Source: Streptomyces sp. Mut1 (lineage in GTDB: Bacteria > Actinomycetota > Actinomycetes > Streptomycetales > Streptomycetaceae). Taken from it: 64,000 bases of DNA. The notes under the pieces were generated by a model. The model saw only the letters and a program-made list of their open reading frames with translations, did no database searches and was not told the origin of the DNA. The position numbers and the translations under genes were made by a program. Position 1 is the first letter of the stretch; every line of letters begins with the position of its first letter. Positions 44,317-52,520 of the stretch are shown here, piece by piece. Where the stretch lies: positions 265,813 through 329,812 of the forward strand of contig NZ_CP120998.1 of NCBI RefSeq assembly GCF_030719295.1, written 5' to 3'.

Positions 44317-45816
44317 ATGGCTGAAGAGCACATCACCGCGCCCCGTGAGTCCGGCGCCGCCACCCCGGACGCCCGGCGCTGGCAGGCCCTGGTCTACATC
44401 GCCCTCGCCCAGCTGATGGTGTCCGTGGACAGCACCATCGTGAACATCGCGCTGCCCTCCGCACAGCGGGCACTCGACATCTCCGACAGCAACCGGCAAT
44501 GGGTCATCACCGCCTACATGCTCGCCTTCGGCGGATTACTGCTCCTGGGCGGCCGGATCAGCGACACCATCGGCCGCAAGCGCGCCTTCCTCATCGGCGT
44601 CATCGGCTTCGGAGTGGCGTCCGCCATCGGCGGCCTGGCGGTCAACTCCGGGATGCTGCTGACCGCGCGGGCCCTGCAAGGCGCGTTCGGCGCCCTGCTG
44701 GCACCGGCCGGCCTGTCCCTGCTGGCGGTCACGTTCGCCGAACCCAAGGAGCGGGCCAAGGCCTTCGGGGTGTTCAGCGCGATCGCCGGAAGCGGCTCCG
44801 CCGTCGGCCTGATCCTCGGCGGCGTGCTGACCGAGTACCTCAACTGGCGCTGGTCCCTCTTCGTGAACATCGCCTTCGCCGTGGTCGTGGTGGCCGGCGC
44901 CGTCTCCGTCGTCCGCGACGAGGGCAGCCGCCCGCCCCGCGAGAAGCTCGACATCGCCGGCACCCTGCTCTCCGTCGCCGGAATCGTCGCCCTCGTCTAC
45001 GGATTCACGCTCGCCGACAGCGAAGGCTGGACCGCCACCCCCACGCTGGCCCTCTTCGTGGCGTGCGTCGTCCTGCTGACCCTGTTCGTGGTCGTCGAGA
45101 AGCGGAGCAGCGCACCGCTCCTGCCGCTGCGGATCGTGACCGAGCGCAACCGGGCCGGTGTCTTCGCCTCCCAGGCACTCGCCGTGATCACCATGTTCGG
45201 CCTGCTGCTCTTCCTGACCTACTACTTCCAGGAGATCCGCGGCTACGGCGCCCTCGCCTCGGGTGTGGCGTTCCTGCCCATGGTGGCCGGCATGCTCATC
45301 GGGGCGGGCCAGATCGCCAGCCGCATGATGCCGAAGACGGCCCCGCGCTGGATCATGGGCCCCGGCTTCCTCGTCGCCGCACTCGGCATGCTGATCCTGA
45401 CCCAGCTGGACGTCGACTCCTCCTACCCGCTGCTCGTCCTGCCCGGCCAGCTGCTGTTCGGCATCGGCCTCGGCATGGCCTTCACCCCGGCGATGAGCCT
45501 GGCCACCCACGGCGTCGAGGACCACGAGACCGGTGTCGCGTCCGCGATGATCAACGCCTCGCAGCAGCTCGGCGGCTCCATCGGCACCGCCCTGCTCAAC
45601 ACCATCGCGGCCAGCACCGCCGCCGCCTACCTGGCCTCCCACAGCGGCGGCTCCGGCATCGCGAACCAGGCGGCGGTCCACGGCTACGCCGTCGCCGTGT
45701 GGTGGACCGTCGGCATCCTGCTGCTGGCCGGCGCGCTGATCATGCTCACCAACAACCTGCCCAAGCCGCGGCAGGACGAGAAGGCGGCCGAGGACATCGC
45801 CCCCGTAGCCGTGTAG
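44317..45816 (+). CDS. MFS exporter, EmrB/QacA (14-TMS DHA2) family
   Basis: 499 residues. Motif A is GGRISDTIGRKRAFLIG; the start ALAQLMVSVDSTIVNIALPSA (motif D1) and the loop around SAIAGSGSAVGLILGGVLTEYL (antiporter motif C) are diagnostic of the drug:H+ antiporter-2 family. It probably exports the polyketide. Codon 44536-44538 is TTA, so synthesis should need the bldA tRNA, tying efflux to development. It is under the divergent MarR repressor. The ATG at 44317 follows GAAGTGAG. It is followed by an alpha/beta hydrolase gene 119 bp later. Confidence 0.95.
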   Translation: MAEEHITAPRESGAATPDARRWQALVYIALAQLMVSVDSTIVNIALPSAQRALDISDSNRQWVITAYMLAFGGLLLLGGRISDTIGRKRAFLIGVIGFGVASAIGGLAVNSGMLLTARALQGAFGALLAPAGLSLLAVTFAEPKERAKAFGVFSAIAGSGSAVGLILGGVLTEYLNWRWSLFVNIAFAVVVVAGAVSVVRDEGSRPPREKLDIAGTLLSVAGIVALVYGFTLADSEGWTATPTLALFVACVVLLTLFVVVEKRSSAPLLPLRIVTERNRAGVFASQALAVITMFGLLLFLTYYFQEIRGYGALASGVAFLPMVAGMLIGAGQIASRMMPKTAPRWIMGPGFLVAALGMLILTQLDVDSSYPLLVLPGQLLFGIGLGMAFTPAMSLATHGVEDHETGVASAMINASQQLGGSIGTALLNTIAASTAAAYLASHSGGSGIANQAAVHGYAVAVWWTVGILLLAGALIMLTNNLPKPRQDEKAAEDIAPVAV

Positions 45817-45935
45817 GCGGCACAGCCGCACCCCATGAACGGCGACCGCCGGCGCCCCTCCCCCGTGGCGTCGGCGGTCGCTGCCGTTCGCGGCCCGCCC
45901 GCACGACCGGCCCCCGACGCAGCACAGGAGACCTC

Positions 45936-46859
45936 GTGGACCACGAGCAAGAGGCGGCGAACTCCTCCGTGCCCGCACCCGCCACCGGCACACCCCCGGT
46001 CCGTACGGTCACCCTGCACGGCAACGGCGTCACCCTCTCCGGACTGCTCGCCGAACCCGCCCGCGAACCCCGCGCCCTCCTGGTGGCCCTGCACGGCGGC
46101 GGAATGCGGGCCGGATACTTCGACGGCCGCGCCGACCCGGCCACCTCGCTGCTGACCCTCGCCGCGTCCTGCGGATACACGGCACTCGCCGTCGACCGCC
46201 CCGGCTACGGCCGGTCCGCCGCGCGACTCCCCGGCGGCGCGGCCCTGTCCGAGCAGGCGGACACCCTCCGCGCCGCCCTGGACGACTACCGGCTCCGCCA
46301 CCCCGCCGGCGCCGGAGTCCTCCTCGTCGGACACTCCCTGGGCGGTGCCACCGCCCTGCACACGGCCTCACGGTGGACGGACAAAGGACTCCTCGGCGCG
46401 GACGTCTCCGGCATCGGCGACCGATGGGCCCCCGCCGCGAAACAACTCGCCGCACGCGGCGGCCGCCTCTCCCACCGCATGCACTGGGGACCCCTCGCCC
46501 TCTACCCGCCCGGCACCTTCCGCTCCGCCGACACCCTGATCACGCCCGTCCCCGAGCGGGAGGCCCGCGAAATACTGGACTGGCCCCAGACGTACGCCCG
46601 GCTGGCACGGCACGTGCGGGTGCCGGTGCGGTTCACCTTCGCCGAGCACGAACGGTGGTGGCGCAGCGACCCGGAGACCGTACGGGCCATGCTCGGCCGC
46701 CTCGGATCCCCGCTGTCCCGGAGCGAACGGCTCCCCGGCGCGGGCCACAACATCAGCCTCGGCCGGACGGCCCGCGCCTATCATCTGCGGGTCCTCGCCT
46801 TCCTGGAGGAGTGCCTGACACTCCCGGAAGCCGCGAAGAACCCGCCGGGACCCCGCTGA
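45936..46859 (+). CDS. Alpha/beta hydrolase
   Basis: 307 residues from the GTG at 45936 behind CAGGAGA. The oxyanion region is LVALHGGGMRAGYFDG, the nucleophile elbow LLVGHSLGGATALH (Ser), and the late histidine is in LPGAGHNISLGRTA; an acid is plausible in the FTFAEHERWWRSD segment. No signal peptide. Such hydrolases in polyketide clusters may cleave esters or lactones, or act as detoxifying or editing enzymes. It is probably cotranscribed with the MFS exporter. Substrate unknown. Confidence 0.85.
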   Translation: MDHEQEAANSSVPAPATGTPPVRTVTLHGNGVTLSGLLAEPAREPRALLVALHGGGMRAGYFDGRADPATSLLTLAASCGYTALAVDRPGYGRSAARLPGGAALSEQADTLRAALDDYRLRHPAGAGVLLVGHSLGGATALHTASRWTDKGLLGADVSGIGDRWAPAAKQLAARGGRLSHRMHWGPLALYPPGTFRSADTLITPVPEREAREILDWPQTYARLARHVRVPVRFTFAEHERWWRSDPETVRAMLGRLGSPLSRSERLPGAGHNISLGRTARAYHLRVLAFLEECLTLPEAAKNPPGPR

Positions 46860-47079
46860 CCGGGCAACTCCCGCCCACCGCACCCGTACCGGAACCCACC
46901 CCGCCGAGATCCACTCCACAACCACTGCACAAACCCTTGAGAAACGCACCGAATTCAGTGGGGCAGGACTCGACATACGTTCTCGGATCAGCCATGCGAT
47001 TCATGCGCACGATACGCTCGCGCCGCTCCAGCGCAATTACTGGAAGCCGACCGCGAACGATGTCCTCCCATGAGTCCCA

Positions 47080-47613
47080 ATGACGGATCACGAGACCGGG
47101 GGTCGATTCCTCGTGCGACAGGATCAAGTCGACGTCAAACTTCTGCGCTGGCCTGCGGAATCGGCCAGAAGACGCCAATGCATGGAAGAAGGCCTCCTGC
47201 GCCTGCTCATCGTGGAGGGCGGCGGCCCCGCCCCGATCTGCTCCGACACACGCGAGGACTGGGCACGGGCGCCCATCAGCAACGACGACTTACGCGCACG
47301 GATGACAGCCCTGCGCGCCAAGTCCTACCCCTTCACCGTACCGACCGTCGACCCGAGCGGTGCGCTGAAGTACCGCGACCGCGTAGTAGCGGTCTCACCT
47401 GTGGAAACAGCCTTACTGGACAGCCTGACCGGCTCCTTCCGAGCGCTCGTGGGCCGTGAGGAACTACTGGACCGCCTGGGCGAACGCCAGGCGTGCATCA
47501 GCCGCAACGCACTGGACCTGCACATCATGCGCATCCGCCGGCGCATCCAGCCGCTGGGCCTGGCGCTCCAGACCGCCCGGGGCAGGGGCTACATCCTCGC
47601 ACCGGCCTCCTGA
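47080..47613 (+). CDS. Winged-helix (OmpR-type C-terminal) regulator with TTA codons
   Basis: 177 residues. The C-terminal ~90 residues (LKYRDRVVAVSPVETALLDSL, LLDRLGERQACISRNALDLHIMRIRRRI, ARGRGYIL) form a PhoB/OmpR-type winged helix. The N-terminal ~85 residues (QVDVKLLRWPAESARRRQCM, LLRLLIVEGGGPAPICSDT, EDWARAPISNDDLRARMTAL) are not a phosphorylatable receiver. This architecture occurs in Streptomyces orphan regulators. Leucine codons 47290-47292 and 47413-47415 are both TTA, so it is strongly bldA dependent. It lies directly upstream of the thiosugar genes and is probably their local activator. No clear Shine-Dalgarno precedes the ATG at 47080. Confidence 0.8.
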   Translation: MTDHETGGRFLVRQDQVDVKLLRWPAESARRRQCMEEGLLRLLIVEGGGPAPICSDTREDWARAPISNDDLRARMTALRAKSYPFTVPTVDPSGALKYRDRVVAVSPVETALLDSLTGSFRALVGREELLDRLGERQACISRNALDLHIMRIRRRIQPLGLALQTARGRGYILAPAS

Positions 47614-47770
47614 CAAAAAGGTACGGCGGAAACATCCCCCGGAAAACAGGATGGAAAGACAGCGGACAGGAACGGCTGACAGGCCCGCCGAGTTCGATGT
47701 CCAATGTTTCGGCAGCATGAAGAAACCCGTTGCTCGCGGCATTCTGCCATCCACTCCGATGGGATACTCC

Positions 47771-48541
47771 ATGACCATTCAGCGACCGGCCTCCATCGAC
47801 CACCGGGAACCCTGGCTCAGGATCGGCACCCGCGAGTTCCGTTCCCGCCTGATCGTCGGAATCGAGCAGTACGATTCCGTCTCCGTGGTGCGGGACGTCC
47901 TCACGGTGACCGAAGCCGACATCTTCATCACCACCGTCGACCCGGACAACCGCCGCAGCAGCCTCCTGCTGTCCGACCTGGACGCCGCCCTCGACCTCGA
48001 CCGGTTCACCTGGATCGGCACCACCTCGTTCGCCCGCTCCAAGGACGGCGCCCTGCGCACGGCCGACGTCCTGCGCGACTCCTGGGGCATCGACATCCTG
48101 AAGCTGGACGTACGCGGCGACAACAACATGCCCGACAACCGCCAGACCATCGAAGCCGCCCACGAACTGAGGGCGAAGGGCTGGTCGCTGCTGCCCTTCA
48201 TCCTGCCCGACCTGAGCACCGCCCTGGCCCTCCAGGACGCGGGCTGTTCGGCGCTGCGCGTCATGGCGGCCCCCGTCGCCTCCGGGCGCGGCATCGTCGA
48301 CCCCGGCCCCATCCAGGAGATCATCGACGTCCTGAGCATCCCCGTCATCGTCGAAGGCGGCCTCGGCACCGCCCACCACGTCGCCCAGGCCATGGGCATG
48401 GGAGCCGCGGCCACCCTCGTCAACACCGCCCTCGTCGAGGCGAAGGACCCGATGAAGATGGCACTGGCCATGCGGCACGCCACCACAGCGGGCCGCTGCG
48501 CCTACGAGTCCGGACCGATGGCCGAGACCATCGCGGCCTGA
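47771..48541 (+). CDS. bexX: ThiG-like 2-thiosugar synthase (BexX homologue)
   Basis: 256 residues, TIM barrel of the thiazole synthase family: LRIGTREFRSRLIVG at the start, GIDILKLDVRGDN with the Schiff-base Lys111, LLPFILPDLSTALALQDAGC, PVASGRGIVDPGPIQEI, VIVEGGLGTAHHVAQAMGMGA and TALVEAKDPMKMALAM. There is no thiS, thiF or thiO beside it and thiamine is not made here. In BE-7585A biosynthesis BexX, a ThiG homologue, forms an adduct with glucose 6-phosphate through this lysine (Lys110) and inserts sulfur from a carrier-protein thiocarboxylate, giving 2-thioglucose 6-phosphate. The angucycline context and the GT20 gene two places downstream make that the preferred role. The start at 47771 is chosen by lysine numbering; 47717 is possible. 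Confidence 0.88.
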   Translation: MTIQRPASIDHREPWLRIGTREFRSRLIVGIEQYDSVSVVRDVLTVTEADIFITTVDPDNRRSSLLLSDLDAALDLDRFTWIGTTSFARSKDGALRTADVLRDSWGIDILKLDVRGDNNMPDNRQTIEAAHELRAKGWSLLPFILPDLSTALALQDAGCSALRVMAAPVASGRGIVDPGPIQEIIDVLSIPVIVEGGLGTAHHVAQAMGMGAAATLVNTALVEAKDPMKMALAMRHATTAGRCAYESGPMAETIAA

Positions 48542-48635
48542 GGAAAGGCCCGCCGGCCCAGCGCCCGACGCCGGCCCGGTGCACACCGCGCAGGAGAGGA
48601 TGACGTACCCCTGAACCGCCAAGAGGGTTACAGCC

Positions 48636-48657
48636 CCACCCGGGAACACCCGGGTGG
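48636..48657 (+). promoter_or_regulatory. Short perfect hairpin at the 5' end of the exporter gene
   Basis: CCACCCGGG (48636-48644) and CCCGGGTGG (48649-48657) form a 9-bp stem with an AACA loop. It lies in the stretch that is either leader RNA or the frameshifted N-terminal coding part of the exporter gene. Confidence 0.5.
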
Positions 48658-48748
48658 CAGCGCGGCCGGCCCGAACCGGCCACCGCACACGGCCGGGCCG
48701 GGCGACCCGTGGCCAGGCGTACCGGCGTTCGTCGCCGGCACCACGGCC

Positions 48749-49915
48749 GTGGCCGCCATCGGCCTCGCCGCAGGCGGAACAGCCGGCGTCCTGCTCGCCA
48801 CGGAACTGGCCGGCACGGCCTCGGTGGCCGGACTGCCCGTGGCCCTCCACCTGGGCGGCTCGGCGGCCGGCGCACTCCTGGTGTCCCACCAGGCAGGACG
48901 CGGACACCGCGGCCGCGGACTGGCCCTCGGCCTGGTCCTCGGGGCCTTCGGGGCACTGGTCGTCGTCCTCGCCGCCCGGCAGGGCAGCCTCGGCTGGATG
49001 CTGGCCGGCAGCGCCCTGCTGGGCATGGCCAACTCCTCCATCTTCCTTCTCCGTTACACCGCGGCCCAGGCCGTGCCGGAAGGCAACCGCGGCAGGGCAC
49101 TGGGCCTGGTGTTCCTCGCCACCGCCATCGGCGCGGTCATCAGCCCACTGCTGCTCGGCCCCAGCGGCTCCGCCGCACGGGCCGTGGGCCTGCCCACACT
49201 GTGCGGCCTGTACCTGGTCGCCTTCGCGGCGTTCGGCTGCTCCGCGCTCCTGCTGGCAGCGGGCTGCTCCCCGCGCACACCCGTACTGGGACGGGCCGCC
49301 GGCGTGCTCGCCTCCGGCACGAAACCCGCACGCGGCACCCTCCGGCTGGGCGCCGCACTGCGGGAGCCGGCAGCCGTGGTGGCCATGAGCGCGCTGGCCG
49401 GGGCCAACTTCATCATGGTCGGCATCATGACGATCACCCCGGTGCACCTCAGCCAGCACGGCGCGAGCACCGGCGTGGTCGGCTCCTTCGTGGCGCTGCA
49501 CGTCGTCGGCATGTTCGCCCCCGCCCCCCTCGTCGGACGACTCGCCGACCGCCACGGGCCCGTACCCGTCGTCCTCATCGGCGCCGTGATCTCCCTCGTG
49601 GCCTGCGCACTCGGCGGCTTCAGCACAGGCCCCACAACGATGACCACCGCGCACCTCGTCCTGGCGGGCCTCGGCTGGAACTTCGGCGTGGTCGGCGCCA
49701 GCACACTGCTGACCGGCGCGGTCCCAGGACAGCTACGCCCCTACGTCGAGGGGATCGGCGAAGCCACGATGGGCGCCGCCGCCATGGTCGTCGCCCCCCT
49801 CGTGGCCCTCTTCCCCGGCGCCTGGGGATACCAGCTCCTGGCGCTCTGCGCCCTCGCACTCACAGCCCTCGCCCTCGCCCGCATGCGCGTCCCCGCCTCC
49901 GGCCCGCTCGCCTAG
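48749..49915 (+). CDS. MFS transporter of the thiosugar module, N-terminus uncertain
   Basis: 388 residues from the GTG at 48749, with about 11-12 hydrophobic segments: LATELAGTASVAGLPVALHL, the loop SHQAGRGHRGRGLALGLVLG, LRYTAAQAVPEGNRGRALGLV in the first half, and LVGRLADRHGPVPVVLIGAV as motif A of the second half. The frame is open upstream to 48611 without ATG/GTG/TTG, and a good ribosome site (CAGGAGAGG) precedes an ATG at 48600 that runs in another frame. One extra C in the CCCC run at 48608-48611 would join them (MTYPLNRQ...). So the true start is probably 48600, with either a sequence error or a frameshift. It is likely an exporter for the glycosylated product. Confidence 0.82.
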   Translation: MAAIGLAAGGTAGVLLATELAGTASVAGLPVALHLGGSAAGALLVSHQAGRGHRGRGLALGLVLGAFGALVVVLAARQGSLGWMLAGSALLGMANSSIFLLRYTAAQAVPEGNRGRALGLVFLATAIGAVISPLLLGPSGSAARAVGLPTLCGLYLVAFAAFGCSALLLAAGCSPRTPVLGRAAGVLASGTKPARGTLRLGAALREPAAVVAMSALAGANFIMVGIMTITPVHLSQHGASTGVVGSFVALHVVGMFAPAPLVGRLADRHGPVPVVLIGAVISLVACALGGFSTGPTTMTTAHLVLAGLGWNFGVVGASTLLTGAVPGQLRPYVEGIGEATMGAAAMVVAPLVALFPGAWGYQLLALCALALTALALARMRVPASGPLA

Positions 49916-49932
49916 ACATCAAGGATGCCGAC

Positions 49933-51327
49933 ATGAAAATTCTGACCTGCAGCAACAGCTGCCCCCAGTGGACGGACGGACAGCTCAACCCCCGCTCCGC
50001 GGGCGGGCTCGTCCCCATGCTGATCGCCCTGCTCGACGAACACGGCGGCGACTGGATCTTCACCTCACCCCCCGGCGACGACCTGCCCGCATCGGTGACC
50101 CTGGCCGGCGGCGTCACCCTGCACCCCATGGGCCTGGACGAGGACCTGCGCCGCCACCACTACGACACCATCTCCATCCAGCTGTTGCTGGGACTCCTGC
50201 ACTACATGCACGACACGTCCGTCGAACCCGTCTTCGACAGCAGGCTCGCCGACGCATGGGCGGGCTACGAGACCGTGAACCGGCTGTACGCGCAGCGGCT
50301 CACCACCCTGTCCGCCGACACCGCCGACGAACTGATCCTCATCAACGACCCGCACCTCATGCTCGTCCCGGAGTTCTTCACCGCGGGCAAGACCTCCAGG
50401 CAGAGCAAGCTCACCTACTTCCTCGGCACACCCTGGTGCGAGCCCGACTACTTCACCCTCCTGCCGGGACACGTCCGCACCCGGATCCTGGAATCCCTCC
50501 TCACCTGCGACACCGTCGGCTTCCACGCCCGCCGCTGGACCGACGCATTCGCCGCCTGCTGCGCCAGGTTCCTGCCCGACGCCGTCATCGAGGGCGACAC
50601 CGTCGTGCACCGGGGCCACCGCACCCGCCTGGTGTCCTCCCCGTTCCCGCTCGACGTACAGGTGCTGGACACGATGGTGGAGGAACCCGCCACCGCGTCA
50701 TGGACCCAGCGGCTGACGGAGATGGCGGACGGCCGGCGCGTGATGGTGCGGGCCGACCGGATCGACCTCTGGAAGAACATGCCCCGCGGGTTCGCCGCCT
50801 TCGAAGCGGCCCTGGAACGCTCCCCGGAACTCGCCGAAACCACCTGGTTCCTCGCCATCGGCACCTCGCCCAGCCGCGCGTCCGCCCGCCACCTCGCCTA
50901 CCAGCGGCTCACCGAGGAGGCGATCCAACGGGTCAACGACCGCTTCGGGAAACCCGGCCGGCCGGTGGCCACCCTCCTCCAGCCCGGCAAGGGCCGCGAC
51001 TCGCGCAACTGCGTCGTCGCCGCCCTGCTCATGAGCACCGCGGCGATCGTCAACTCCACCTACGACGGCCTCAACCTGTTCGCCAAGGAGGCCGCCTACC
51101 TGCTGGACGACTCCGCTTCGCTGCTCCTGTCGGTCAACGCGGGCATCCACGAACAGCTCGGCCCGTTCGCCCGCGCCATCGACCCCTTCGACATCGACCA
51201 GAGCAGCCGCGTCATCGAGGCCGCGCTGAACACGGCCGCCGACGGCACCGGCCCCGCCGAGAAGCGCCGCGCACTGCTGCGCTCGGAGACCGCCGAGGAG
51301 TGGCTCACCTCGGTCTTCCCCAGCTGA
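49933..51327 (+). CDS. bexG2: GT20 glycosyltransferase, trehalose-6-phosphate-synthase-like (BexG2 homologue)
   Basis: 464 residues, GT-B fold. ELILINDPHLMLVPEFF corresponds to the HDYHL region of OtsA; RADRIDLWKNMPRGFAAFEAAL matches the E/V-R-L-D-x-x-K-G segment; STYDGLNLFAKEA is the DGMNLVAKE donor-binding motif. Canonical trehalose-phosphate synthases join UDP-glucose and glucose 6-phosphate. BexG2 of BE-7585A uses 2-thioglucose 6-phosphate instead to give 2-thiotrehalose 6-phosphate. Pairing with the ThiG-like gene strongly suggests this activity. No trehalose phosphatase gene is visible in the window. The ATG follows AAGGA; the gene ends before a strong terminator. Confidence 0.88.
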   Translation: MKILTCSNSCPQWTDGQLNPRSAGGLVPMLIALLDEHGGDWIFTSPPGDDLPASVTLAGGVTLHPMGLDEDLRRHHYDTISIQLLLGLLHYMHDTSVEPVFDSRLADAWAGYETVNRLYAQRLTTLSADTADELILINDPHLMLVPEFFTAGKTSRQSKLTYFLGTPWCEPDYFTLLPGHVRTRILESLLTCDTVGFHARRWTDAFAACCARFLPDAVIEGDTVVHRGHRTRLVSSPFPLDVQVLDTMVEEPATASWTQRLTEMADGRRVMVRADRIDLWKNMPRGFAAFEAALERSPELAETTWFLAIGTSPSRASARHLAYQRLTEEAIQRVNDRFGKPGRPVATLLQPGKGRDSRNCVVAALLMSTAAIVNSTYDGLNLFAKEAAYLLDDSASLLLSVNAGIHEQLGPFARAIDPFDIDQSSRVIEAALNTAADGTGPAEKRRALLRSETAEEWLTSVFPS

Positions 51328-51340
51328 CCCCGGGCGACCG

Positions 51341-51381
51341 CGCGTCGTGGTGCCGCGTCCTCCACGCGGCACCACGACGCG
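51341..51381 (+). terminator. Perfect 18-bp stem terminator
   Basis: CGCGTCGTGGTGCCGCGT (51341-51358) pairs perfectly with ACGCGGCACCACGACGCG (51364-51381) around CCTCC, 13 bp after the GT20 stop. It marks the right end of the biosynthetic transcripts. Confidence 0.88.
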
Positions 51382-51512
51382 TCCGACAGGGTTGAATTCA
51401 CGGGGTGAAAACAAGGGTTGACGTCTGCTGCTCTCCGCCCTGGAGGTACAGACACATGGCTCCGAGCCGAAGCCGAGGGGCTCAAGGCGGTCCGCTTCCA
51501 GGACGGCCCTGC

Positions 51513-51531
51513 GGTATTACGCCGTAATACC
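51513..51531. repeat. Candidate parS palindrome, downstream of parB
   Basis: GGTATTACGCCGTAATACC is a 19-bp palindrome around a central C, followed by GAGCCGCC. The 13-bp core ATTACGCCGTAAT recurs at 54236-54248 on the other side of the parAB operon. AT-rich palindromes flanking parAB are the usual form of plasmid centromere sites. Confidence 0.65.
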
Positions 51532-51602
51532 GAGCCGCCGAAGGAGGTTCACCTGCCTGGAGGCGCGCGGCTTCCGCGCCCGCAGACAGGTGGAGGCGGG
51601 CG

Positions 51603-52520
51603 TCACGTGATGTCGGCGGTCGTGGCGGACTTCTCCGCCCGCATCCGCTTCGACTCCTCGATCTTGTAGTCGACCAGCAGCTCTGTCAGCTTGCGCCGGG
51701 CCGGTACATCGAGCTGCGCGACGATGAGGGCGGTCAGGGTGTGGGGGTCGGTCGAGGGCAGCGGGGCGGCGGGGCCGGTGGCCGGCGCCTGCTGCTCGGC
51801 GGGACGTGACTTCTTCGCCCTGGTGGCCTTCAGCCGCTGGAGGTGGGCCTCCTGCTCCTCGGCCTTCTTCTTGCCGACCAGGCGCAGGGTGGCCGCGGAC
51901 TCCTCGCCCGACTGGAGCTTTTCCTTGAGCGCGGGCGTCAGGGTCAGCAGCGCGAGGCGCTGGGAGACCCAGCCCTGGGAGCGGTGGAGGCGGGCCGCGA
52001 GGGCCTCCTGCGTGCCGTGGATCCGCAGGAGCTGTTCGAGGGCCCTGGCCTCGTCCAGGTGGTTGAGTTCCTGGCGGTGGATGTTGGCGACGAGGGCCGA
52101 CTCCAGTATCTCGTCGGGGTTGCTGCCGAGTTCGTCGTCGAGCATCACCTTGATCCGGGCGACGCCCGCCTCGCGGGCCGCCGCCAGGCGGGAGTTGCCG
52201 TCGATGACGACGTACTTGGTGCCGGGTTCCAGGTCGTCTTCCCGCCCCGGGTTGCCTTCGAGGTAGGCGAACCGGCCCATGATGCTGACGGCGGTCTTCT
52301 GGCCGTGGTCGCGCAGGCTGTTGCCGAGGTCGGTGAGGTCACCGAGGTCGGACCTGGGGTTGTCGGGGTTGAGGCTGATGACGTCGACGGGCAGGTCGAC
52401 CGGGGGAGGGGCCCCCTCGGTCGGTGCGGCTGCCACCTGGTTGATGGCGGCGCGGCGGGCACTGATGGACTGGGTCTGGCCGAAGGAGGCGCCGGCGCCG
52501 AGCCGGGATGCCTTGCTCAT
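51603..52520 (-). CDS. parB: ParB partition protein, module 2
   Basis: 305 residues. N-terminal ParB/Srx domain with ISLNPDNPRSDLGDLTDL and the conserved VIDGNSRLAAAREAG box; the central HTH is TQEALAARLHRSQGWVSQRLALL; the C-terminal dimerisation region is basic and Ala-rich (KKAEEQEAHLQRLKATRAKK). It binds parS and loads onto plasmid DNA for ParA-driven segregation. The ATG overlaps the parA stop (ATGA). Two palindromes (51513-51531, 54232-54252) flank the operon as likely binding sites. Confidence 0.93.
   Translation of the reverse strand: MSKASRLGAGASFGQTQSISARRAAINQVAAAPTEGAPPPVDLPVDVISLNPDNPRSDLGDLTDLGNSLRDHGQKTAVSIMGRFAYLEGNPGREDDLEPGTKYVVIDGNSRLAAAREAGVARIKVMLDDELGSNPDEILESALVANIHRQELNHLDEARALEQLLRIHGTQEALAARLHRSQGWVSQRLALLTLTPALKEKLQSGEESAATLRLVGKKKAEEQEAHLQRLKATRAKKSRPAEQQAPATGPAAPLPSTDPHTLTALIVAQLDVPARRKLTELLVDYKIEESKRMRAEKSATTADIT

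Noticed and set aside
46753..47178. Minus-strand ORF of 141 codons opposite the winged-helix gene start
   Set aside because: It contains a protein-like middle (HWDSWEDIVRG) but no ribosome site and no family, and overlaps the 3' end of the hydrolase gene and the promoter and 5' end of the plus-strand regulator. Treated as a shadow.
47771..48541. Housekeeping thiazole synthase (ThiG) for thiamine
   Set aside because: No thiS, thiF, thiO, thiE or riboswitch nearby, and it is embedded between a cluster regulator, an exporter and a GT20 gene in an angucycline locus.
49933..51327. Ordinary trehalose-6-phosphate synthase for osmoprotection
   Set aside because: No trehalose phosphatase or stress genes around it, and the ThiG-like partner points to thiosugar use; true trehalose synthesis cannot be fully excluded from sequence.
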